Positions 1 to 4,587 of a stretch of DNA of 24,009 bases are shown here, one piece after another. Made by a program: the position numbers and the translations under genes. Each line of letters opens with the position of its first letter. Positions within the stretch are counted from its first letter, which is position 1. The stretch is from a virus. Under the pieces are notes generated by a model that saw only the letters and a list, made by a program, of their open reading frames with translations, was not told the DNA's origin and ran no database searches. The DNA lies in the IMG/VR virus record IMGVR_UViG_3300012924_000027, positions 1 to 24,009 of that record; one strand, 5' to 3'.

Positions 1-114
1 CTGGGCCGCAACGCCCGCTACATCCAGCGGTCCTATGCGGCGCAGGACGCCAACCGGACAGCCCGCGCGGCTCGCAAGGCGCTGAACACCGATCCGCCCC
101 AAGGCTCCCGGTGA
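1..114 (+). CDS. 3' end of an unidentified gene (partial)
   Basis: The frame is open from the window edge to a TGA and gives 37 residues ending in NTDPPQGSR. The visible part is basic and Ala/Arg-rich (ANRTARAARKAL), which suits the C-terminal helix of a small protein, but no family is recognisable from so short a tail. The next gene starts at a GTG inside the GTGA formed with this stop. That 4-base overlap is typical of co-translated phage genes and is the main reason to call the fragment real. Function unknown. Confidence 0.5.
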   Translation: MGRNARYIQRSYAAQDANRTARAARKALNTDPPQGSR

Positions 115-428
115 ACCCGCTGCGCCTCATTGCCGAGGCGGTCGGCCGCGTCCAGGTGTGGGGCGGCTGCCACAAATGCGGTAGCCGACTCGCCCGACTC
201 CAGTCCGGCCTCTGTCCCGCATGCGTCAAGGCGCACGAGGAAGCCACCGAGCAGGCGCGCCGGGTGGACGAGATCGTCAAGGTGCGCGGCACTCGGCAGG
301 ACTGGAGTCCGACACAGCACAACGTGGTGACGTCGCATCCGTGGATCTGGCAGCGTGCCGGATTCGAGTTCGAGTCTCTCGCCGAGGCCGAGGAATTCCG
401 CCTCGAGCACGAGAGCGACGAGCTGTGA
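111..428 (+). CDS. Small zinc-ribbon protein, function unknown
   Basis: A 105-residue protein starting at GTG inside the upstream stop (GTGA). Residues 20-38 hold two CxxC pairs (CHKC at C20/C23 and CPAC at C35/C38), a compact four-cysteine zinc ribbon. The rest is charged: a helical stretch rich in Glu/Arg (about 40-60) and an acidic C-terminus (AEAEEFRLEHESDEL). Such short zinc-ribbon proteins are common among actinophage non-structural genes and may bind nucleic acid or protein, but nothing here fixes a partner. It sits between two overlapping reading frames, so it is probably part of one transcript with them. I do not recognise a named family. Confidence 0.75.
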   Translation: MNPLRLIAEAVGRVQVWGGCHKCGSRLARLQSGLCPACVKAHEEATEQARRVDEIVKVRGTRQDWSPTQHNVVTSHPWIWQRAGFEFESLAEAEEFRLEHESDEL

Positions 429-478
429 ACGCGACCGTTACCAACGCACCCGAACAGCCGGATCAGCACGGCGAGTAG
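425..478 (+). CDS. Possible 17-residue micro-ORF
   Basis: A GTG overlaps the stop of the zinc-ribbon gene in a GTGA and opens a 17-codon frame (VNATVTNAPEQPDQHGE) ending in TAG. The overlap is the same geometry used by neighbouring genes, so translation by re-initiation is plausible. The peptide has no recognisable motif and could be incidental. About 75 bases without a convincing gene follow before the next ribosome-binding site. Confidence 0.25.
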   Translation: MNATVTNAPEQPDQHGE

Positions 479-554
479 CGCAACCCTCACCGATCGACCA
501 CAGCGCGCCGTGAGCGCGCCCACACTTTCAGCCATCTACTTCAGGGGGACCATC

Positions 555-1310
555 ATGACCGATCCGAACGAGCCGATGCCCGAGTACGGGACAGAAGCCT
601 ACGACCGCTGGTACCGCGCCCGATTCGGGCCAGTCGCGCTGACCCAGCCACCGCCGAAACAGGGCCACCGCGGTCGAACCATCTTCCTGTCCTGCGTCGC
701 CGCAGCCGTCGTCATCGGCGGTATCGGTGCCGCGGCCGGAGGCTCTCACCACCACAAGACGGCAGCCGTCGCGAGCTCGGCGCCGGCCGGGGACTCGATC
801 GCGCAGGACCCAACCACTCCCAGCGGCGACAGCAAGGTCGACCAGACCCCGACCGACACGCCGACGTCCGGCGCCGACCCGTCCGCGATCAATGTCGCGA
901 TCGGCTCGACGGTCAACATCACCTCGAGCGAGGACTCGGCCCTGAACGTGGACGTGAAGGTGAACAGCGTCGCATCGCACCTCTACCCGGCCGACTGGGA
1001 TCCGACGTTCATGGACTCGTCGAACCGCCCGAAGAACGGGCGCTTCCTGACGATCAACGTCACGGTCGCGGTGCAGGGCGGCAGCTACGACTACAACGAG
1101 TGGGACTTCGGGGTCCAGGAGGCTGACGGCACCGCATACTCCGTCATGGACGGCAACGCGACCAGCGGTGACTTTGAGCCGTCTCTGTCATCGGGGACCT
1201 TGCATGCTGGCCAGAAGATCCGCGGGAACGTGACCTTCGATGTGCCGCTGACCAAGGGCGCCGTCGTGACACTGTCCAACGGCGGCGAGCTCCTCGGATC
1301 CTGGAAATGA
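555..1310 (+). CDS. Membrane-anchored DUF4352-type surface protein
   Basis: A 251-residue protein. The ATG at 555 is chosen over an upstream in-frame GTG (510) because AGGGGG lies seven bases before it. Layout: a cytoplasmic N-terminus of about 40 residues with a Pro/Tyr-rich start; one hydrophobic helix at about 43-62; a Ser/Thr/Pro/Asp-rich linker to about 112; then a beta-rich domain to the end. That domain has the look of the DUF4352 immunoglobulin-like fold (GSTVNITSS near its start, then RFLTINVTV, and LSSGTLHAGQKIRGNVTFDV). The FLSC at the start of the helix is not a convincing lipobox, since the hydrophobic core follows it. DUF4352 domains occur on surface proteins of Gram-positive bacteria and their phages, sometimes beside superinfection-exclusion lipoproteins; a role of that kind is inference. 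The stop overlaps the next membrane-protein gene (ATGA), so the two are probably made together. Confidence 0.8.
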   Translation: MTDPNEPMPEYGTEAYDRWYRARFGPVALTQPPPKQGHRGRTIFLSCVAAAVVIGGIGAAAGGSHHHKTAAVASSAPAGDSIAQDPTTPSGDSKVDQTPTDTPTSGADPSAINVAIGSTVNITSSEDSALNVDVKVNSVASHLYPADWDPTFMDSSNRPKNGRFLTINVTVAVQGGSYDYNEWDFGVQEADGTAYSVMDGNATSGDFEPSLSSGTLHAGQKIRGNVTFDVPLTKGAVVTLSNGGELLGSWK

Positions 1311-1609
1311 CCGCCGTCATGATGCCCGCCTACGCGCGGCCGGCGATCAACTGGTGGTCGATCGTGACCCTGCGGCTGCTCGCCATCGTCGCCATGCTGC
1401 TGTCCGCCTGGGCGCTGCTATTCGCGACCATAGAGACTGCCTTCGCCATGGCGTGGGGTCAGCAGGCGGAGATCGTCCGCGTGTTCAGCTCGGATCCGCA
1501 TTACGCCCGGGCGGCGTTCACCGGCCTTGTCGTTGCCATCGCCTTCTGGCTCGGCGCGTCAGCTCTCTGGTATGCCGCAAGCTGCCGCCGGTTCCCCGGC
1601 ACGCGCTAG
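1307..1609 (+). CDS. Small two-helix membrane protein
   Basis: A 100-residue protein whose ATG overlaps the stop of the DUF4352-type gene by four bases. It has two hydrophobic segments, about residues 20-50 (LRLLAIVAMLLSAWALLFAT and on) and about 70-92 (TGLVVAIAFWLGASALWY), separated by a short soluble stretch (QQAEIVRVFSSDPHYAR), and a basic C-terminus (CRRFPGTR). This fits a small inner-membrane protein. Tight coupling to the anchored surface protein upstream suggests a partner or shared task at the envelope, but no family is recognised. A holin role is less likely, since a better holin lies beside the lysin on the other strand. Confidence 0.7.
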   Translation: MTAVMMPAYARPAINWWSIVTLRLLAIVAMLLSAWALLFATIETAFAMAWGQQAEIVRVFSSDPHYARAAFTGLVVAIAFWLGASALWYAASCRRFPGTR

Positions 1610-1632
1610 CCCACAACGGAAGGATAATCACC

Positions 1633-1893
1633 ATGGTCTTTATCAAGCCTGACCCCGCAGTTGTTAAGGCGCCTGCGCGGGTGCTCATACCGTCGGCCTG
1701 GGTGCAGCAGATCTTCAGCGCAGATCAGGCCAACGCTGGCGGCGTGGTTCGCCGTGCTCGCCGCGACGTCGATCAGTACGCGTCGCTCGAGGTGGTCATG
1801 GAGGAAGCCCGCGTGCGCGGGTTCCACGTCCTGGAGACCGGCGACCAGGTCGTCATCCTGTGCCATCAGGGCGACGTAATCATTCACTGCTAG
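1633..1893 (+). CDS. Unrecognised 86-residue cytoplasmic protein
   Basis: The ATG at 1633 follows a GGAAGGA ribosome-binding site; longer in-frame extensions upstream would run through the previous gene and are rejected. The N-terminal third is hydrophobic but not transmembrane (PAVVKAPARVLIPSAWVQQI). The middle is a basic helix (GGVVRRARRDVDQYASLEVV). The end is probably beta (ETGDQVVILCHQGDVIIHC) and carries Cys-His pairs (ILCH and IIHC at the very end) that could bind a metal, though this is only suggestive. There is no recognisable domain. It lies 23 bases after the two-helix membrane gene and just before a strong hairpin, so it is probably the last gene of this small plus-strand unit. 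Confidence 0.65.
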   Translation: MVFIKPDPAVVKAPARVLIPSAWVQQIFSADQANAGGVVRRARRDVDQYASLEVVMEEARVRGFHVLETGDQVVILCHQGDVIIHC

Positions 1894-1906
1894 ACCCGGG
1901 CCGCTG

Positions 1907-1931
1907 TCCCGCACTCCACGGGGGTGCGGGA
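1907..1931 (+). terminator. Hairpin after the first plus-strand gene set
   Basis: An 11-bp stem (TCCCGCACTCC against GGGGTGCGGGA, one G-U pair) with a three-base ACG loop lies 14 bases after the stop of the 86-residue gene. No U-tract follows, so it may be a U-less terminator of the kind proposed in actinobacteria, an RNA-stability element or a partial attenuator. The next gene has its own ribosome-binding site 12 bases downstream. Confidence 0.55.
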
Positions 1932-1959
1932 TAGCTCCATATAGAGGAAGGTGAACGAC

Positions 1960-2172
1960 ATGTCCCCGTTCAAACGCAAGGGCGGCGGGATCAGCGGCAG
2001 CCACGGGCCGGCGCACGACAGCGGCAAGGGCCTCACGAAGCCCTGCCCAGCATGCAGCGGTCAGGGCCACACGATGAAGTTCAAGAAGCGGATCAAGGAC
2101 GGCAAGACCATCACCGAGTCGGTGCGGCAGGTCTGCTCGCGCTGCCACGCGTCCGGGTTCGTGGCACGATGA
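1960..2172 (+). CDS. DnaJ-type zinc mini-protein, first copy
   Basis: A 70-residue protein. The ATG at 1960 is preferred to the in-frame GTG at 1951, because the GAGGAAG ribosome-binding site touches that GTG but lies about nine bases before the ATG. It carries two half-motifs of the DnaJ cysteine-rich domain: CPACSGQG (C29, C32) and CSRCHASG (C59, C62), joined by a basic loop (MKFKKRIKDGK). DnaJ proper has four CxxCxGxG motifs forming two zinc sites; two motifs make one zinc site. No J domain is present, so it is not a co-chaperone in the usual sense. Proteins like this are common orphans in actinophages. Its stop overlaps the ATG of a second gene of the same type. Confidence 0.75.
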   Translation: MSPFKRKGGGISGSHGPAHDSGKGLTKPCPACSGQGHTMKFKKRIKDGKTITESVRQVCSRCHASGFVAR

Positions 2173-2360
2173 CATCCATGGAGAAGGCCGCCGCAACCTG
2201 GAACGTCATGTGTCCGACATGCAGGGGTACCGGGATGGCGCCGGCGCCCACGATGTACGTCGATCACGACGGCAACGGCTCGACCGCATACACCTCGAAG
2301 CGGTGCAAGGACTGTGCAGGCGAGGGCTGGATGCCGGTGAACGGCAAGCCTCAGACGTAA
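2169..2360 (+). CDS. DnaJ-type zinc mini-protein, second copy
   Basis: A 63-residue protein whose ATG overlaps the previous stop (ATGA). It has CPTCRGTG (C15, C18) and CKDCAGEG (C46, C49), closer to the DnaJ CxxCxGxG consensus than its upstream neighbour, with a less basic loop between (PTMYVDHDGNGSTAYTSKR). One zinc site is expected. The same two-motif layout and the adjacency suggest an old tandem duplication. Its last ten bases overlap the end of an opposing gene of the same type, so the two transcripts are complementary at their 3' ends. Function unknown; nucleic-acid or protein binding is a guess. Confidence 0.75.
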   Translation: MTSMEKAAATWNVMCPTCRGTGMAPAPTMYVDHDGNGSTAYTSKRCKDCAGEGWMPVNGKPQT

Positions 2361-2533
2361 CGCTTGTGGTAGCCGACGCCGCCGCACGAGTTGCAGAGCT
2401 GCGAATCCTTCTTGGTCGTGATGATCGTCTTGCCGTTCTTGTCCTTCGTCTTATACTGGCGATCGACCCAGATCAGGCCGCCGCCCTTGCACCGTCCGCA
2501 GGTCTGCCGGATCTCCTTGCGCTCCTTGGTCAT
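2351..2533 (-). CDS. DnaJ-type zinc mini-protein, third copy
   Basis: A 60-residue protein starting MTKERKEIRQ. This ATG is preferred to one six bases upstream because the GGGGGA site is correctly placed only for it. It holds CGRCKGGG (C12, C15) and CNSCGGVG (C47, C50) around a Lys/Thr-rich loop (TKDKNGKTIITTKKD), very like the loop of the first plus-strand copy (KDGKTITE). It therefore looks like an inverted relative of the two plus-strand genes, which it meets tail to tail with a 10-base overlap. It lies downstream of another small zinc-type gene and a 14-bp hairpin. Function unknown. Confidence 0.75.
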   Translation of the reverse strand: MTKERKEIRQTCGRCKGGGLIWVDRQYKTKDKNGKTIITTKKDSQLCNSCGGVGYHKRYV

Positions 2534-2552
2534 GCCCATCCCCCGATCGTAG

Positions 2553-2594
2553 AGCCGTGCCGCGCGGCCCGGGTGGTCATCGCGCGGCACGGCT
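2553..2594 (-). terminator. 14-bp perfect hairpin between two minus-strand small genes
   Basis: AGCCGTGCCGCGCG (2553-2566) pairs perfectly with CGCGCGGCACGGCT (2581-2594) around a 14-base loop. It fills most of the 65-base gap between the two minus-strand zinc-type genes, five bases after the upstream gene's stop. No U-tract follows on either strand. It could be a U-less terminator or attenuator limiting read-through into the downstream gene, an RNA-processing signal, or a protein-binding palindrome. Confidence 0.5.
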
Positions 2595-2598
2595 GGCT

Positions 2599-2751
2599 CT
2601 AGGCGACTTTCTTGATCGCGACGGCGCTGCCGGTGTGCAGATGCCAGCGGCAGTAGTAGCGCGGCGGTAGGCCGTCCTTGCGGGTCACCTCGTAGGCGGC
2701 GAGTTTCGGGCACGGCGCCGGGTACGACTGGCAATGCACTGGCCGAGACAT
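2599..2751 (-). CDS. Small Cys/His protein, probable zinc binder
   Basis: A 50-residue protein starting MSRPVHCQSY. The candidate metal ligands are C7, C14, C34 and H37 or H39 (CRWHLH), a spacing that suits a treble-clef or ribbon-like zinc site. The rest is short and basic, ending AVAIKKVA. Several upstream starts in the same frame are possible (GTG two codons earlier) and the ribosome-binding site is weak, so the start is not certain. It is the first gene of a minus-strand pair running away from the repeat-bearing divergent region, so its promoter should lie in 2752-2889. I know no named family for it. Confidence 0.6.
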   Translation of the reverse strand: MSRPVHCQSYPAPCPKLAAYEVTRKDGLPPRYYCRWHLHTGSAVAIKKVA

Positions 2752-2804
2752 GATCACTACCCGTGTCTGAGTAGGAACAGAGAGCGGCCAGCGTAGCACC
2801 GATC

Positions 2805-2858
2805 GGGACCGTTGGGACCGTCAAGCCTTTTGGGACTGTCGGGACAGACGGGTCTGTT
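2805..2858. promoter_or_regulatory. 9-bp phased GGGAC repeat array in the divergent gap
   Basis: Six consecutive 9-base units lie in perfect phase: GGGACCGTT, GGGACCGTC, AAGCCTTTT, GGGACTGTC, GGGACAGAC and GGGTCTGTT. Four begin GGGAC, one begins GGGTC and the third unit does not match. The consensus is GGGACNGTY. The array occupies the centre of the 138-base gap between the minus-strand Cys/His gene and the plus-strand HTH gene. Direct repeats in a divergent promoter region beside a small DNA-binding protein suggest an operator. No clear -35/-10 pair was found. Confidence 0.65.
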
Positions 2859-2889
2859 TCGCTCCTGATGATCCGTTCCGGATGTGATC

Positions 2890-3078
2890 ATGACGGGCAT
2901 GTCGCCCGAGTACGTCTCCACGCCCGTCGCGGCCAAGGCGCTAGGGATAGGAAAGACGACGCTCGGCGTGTGGGCGCGCGAGGGCAAGGTGACGCCGGCC
3001 TACATCACGCCGGGCGGCCAGTACCGGTGGGATCTCGATGACCTCCGCCGGCAGCTCGGCATCAGGACGCAAAAATAG
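2890..3078 (+). CDS. MerR/BldC/excisionase-like DNA-binding protein
   Basis: A 62-residue protein consisting almost entirely of a MerR-type winged helix-turn-helix (HTH_17 class). STPVAAKALGIGKTTLGVWA forms the HTH with its recognition helix. It is followed by REGKVTPAYITPGGQYRW, the beta-hairpin wing with the characteristic GG-x-YRW turn, then a short closing helix (DLDDLRRQLG). The size matches the stand-alone DNA-binding proteins BldC and phage excisionases rather than full MerR regulators; there is no effector or dimerisation domain. The start is uncertain: GTG 2884, ATG 2890 and ATG 2899 are all in frame, and GGA at 2880-2882 best suits 2890. It is divergent from the Cys/His gene across a 9-bp repeat array, its likely operator. 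It could be a transcriptional regulator or a recombination directionality factor; no integrase is in the window to favour the latter. Confidence 0.8.
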   Translation: MTGMSPEYVSTPVAAKALGIGKTTLGVWAREGKVTPAYITPGGQYRWDLDDLRRQLGIRTQK

Positions 3079-3126
3079 CCCCGACGGCGCTCTCATCGAC
3101 GAGGAAACGAGAGAGCGCCGCCGGGG
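3079..3126 (-). terminator. Terminator of the minus-strand late operon, possibly bidirectional
   Basis: A 16-position stem (3079-3094 against 3111-3126; CCCCGACGGCGCTCTC) has a single A/C mismatch and a 16-base loop. Read on the minus strand it is followed at once by CTATTTTTGCG, so it is a good intrinsic terminator for the structural operon ending at 3149. On the plus strand the A-run precedes the stem and no U-run follows; it may still stop the HTH transcript, whose stop codon abuts it. Confidence 0.85.
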
Positions 3127-3148
3127 TGTCCGTGCGGTATGTGCGGAT

Positions 3149-4225
3149 CTAGCGAGCAGTGACGAGCGGGACCGCCGCAGTGTCATAACGGAGTTGGCCG
3201 TTACCGGTGAGCCCGGTCGCCCGAAAGGGATTGCCGAACTTCGAGCTGCAGCTGTCGTAGGAGACCTGCAGCGGCGCTATCCCGGTGACACCGTGCCAGC
3301 CGCCGAGCTCGCAGTCTCGGTAGGCAATGCGGGCCGGGCCGCGGTAGGTAGCGGTCTGCCCGTTGCCGACCTTGAACGCGTTCGCCGTGTCGGACAGCCC
3401 GTCCCAGACGACATGCCCGGCCGCTCCCCAGCTGCAGTCGATCAGGCGGGAGTCCTTCGAGCGGAGCTCGGCGCGGACCCCGGTCGCATGGAACATCTGC
3501 ACACCGTCGGCGTGCGGTCCCGGCCCAAGCACGACCATGGTGCCGGCCGGGACACCGTCGTTGGACTGGCCGGTGTGTAGCCAGGAGTTGAAACCGTCGA
3601 TCGTGACGCAGCCGCCGTAGTCGAACCGGAGATACGTGCCGTGGCTACCCTCGAGCTTCGAGTTCCGGATCGAAAAATTGACCGCCTGGTCCTCTTGCGG
3701 ATGGCCGGGTGTCATCCCGGACCACAGCCATGCGTTCGAGAAACTCGCGTCGTTGCTCAACGCCGGCTGGTCGAAGGCGATCTCGGAGTTGAGGTTCGCC
3801 GTGGCCGGGCCGTTGAGGCCGACGCCGTATGCCCACGAGCCCATCCATTCGCACCGCTTGAAGAGTCCGTCCTGGTTGGATGCTGCGACGGAGGAGAGGA
3901 AGTACAGGCCGCCGGCGTTCGGGGTCGCGGACTGGAACGTCAGGTCCGCGAACTCGAAATTACGCAGCTGCCCCCGCGCGGCCAGCATCGGCTCGGTCGA
4001 GGCCCATTGCAGGATGGTGCCGCGTTTCCGGCCGCCCCGCCACCGCACGCCCTGCAGCTGCCCGGTGTCGGGTGGGAGGAGCGAGGTGAGGAGTTTCGCG
4101 GTGCCGGTGAAGTCGAATACCAGGTCGGTGCGCATCATCCCGGCCGCGGTCTTGTCCGCGAGCCATGCCTTGATGCCGGCCTGCACCGCAGCGTCGGTGG
4201 GTTCGGTGATGACGGTCGCGGTCAT
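3149..4225 (-). CDS. Beta-helix tail adhesin, last gene of late operon
   Basis: A 358-residue protein. The ATG at 4225 (MTATVITEPTDAA) overlaps the upstream stop as ATGA, so longer in-frame extensions are rejected. After a short helical start (about 1-45) the protein is a run of short beta strands with repeated Asn/Gly/Asp turns and phrases such as VRWRGGRKRG, FEFADLTFQS, FKRCEWMGS, FSIRNSKLEG, VTIDGF and RLIDCSWG. That pattern is typical of a right-handed parallel beta-helix as in pectate lyases and tail spikes. No catalytic triad can be assigned by eye. Position at the end of the tail-fibre cassette suggests a receptor-binding or glycan-degrading tail component; an enzymatic activity is inference. 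Confidence 0.65.
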   Translation of the reverse strand: MTATVITEPTDAAVQAGIKAWLADKTAAGMMRTDLVFDFTGTAKLLTSLLPPDTGQLQGVRWRGGRKRGTILQWASTEPMLAARGQLRNFEFADLTFQSATPNAGGLYFLSSVAASNQDGLFKRCEWMGSWAYGVGLNGPATANLNSEIAFDQPALSNDASFSNAWLWSGMTPGHPQEDQAVNFSIRNSKLEGSHGTYLRFDYGGCVTIDGFNSWLHTGQSNDGVPAGTMVVLGPGPHADGVQMFHATGVRAELRSKDSRLIDCSWGAAGHVVWDGLSDTANAFKVGNGQTATYRGPARIAYRDCELGGWHGVTGIAPLQVSYDSCSSKFGNPFRATGLTGNGQLRYDTAAVPLVTAR

Positions 4226-4587
4226 GGCGTATAGAGCAGGTCGTGCAGGTTCCCGCCGCCGTCGGGGACTTGGATGGTCCAGGTGCTCGCGCCTTCCCGG
4301 ATCCGGTAGTACGAACCGGCGGCGAGGCCACCGGTCGGGTACAGGTTCAAGATCCACAGGCCGGTGGAGTCGGTGACGGCGGTGGCCCAGTTGACGATCT
4401 CCCGGCCATCAGGCAGCCACGGGTTCGAGCTGACCAGTTGGGCGTAGACGGTCAGGCCGACATCGGGTGATCCGTTGGGTTTCACCAGGATGTTCGTCAC
4501 CGGGACGGCTTCCAGTGACACGACGGTGCTGCCCGGCAGCGCGAGCCCTGGCATGGCGATGCCGGGATAGGCGGCAGTGATGGTCAT
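4222..4587 (-). CDS. Small beta-sandwich tail protein
   Basis: A 121-residue protein starting at the ATG that overlaps the upstream fibre stop (ATGA). It is almost all beta: LPGSTVVSLEAVPVTNILV, VGLTVYAQLVSS, a Trp-containing segment (NPWLPDGREIVNWATAVT), DSTGLWILNLYP and SYYRIREG, ending VPDGGGNLHDLLYTP. The layout resembles carboxypeptidase-regulatory/Cna-B-like folds used in phage fibres. It resembles the first 120 residues or so of the larger fibre at 7883-9895 (compare STTGVFTVNLIP and DWYYDVHITG), as if that N-terminal domain existed here as a separate chain. A virion-attachment or chaperone role for the neighbouring fibres is plausible but unproven. Confidence 0.6.
   Translation of the reverse strand: MTITAAYPGIAMPGLALPGSTVVSLEAVPVTNILVKPNGSPDVGLTVYAQLVSSNPWLPDGREIVNWATAVTDSTGLWILNLYPTGGLAAGSYYRIREGASTWTIQVPDGGGNLHDLLYTP

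Noticed and set aside
528-980. 150-codon minus-strand frame opposite the DUF4352-type gene
   Set aside because: Arg/Gly/Val-rich shadow; the plus-strand gene has a strong ribosome-binding site, a membrane helix and a folded domain.
2752-2889. Phage attachment site in the divergent gap
   Set aside because: No integrase gene, no host-like core or arm sites; the direct repeats are better explained as an operator unless an integrase is found nearby.
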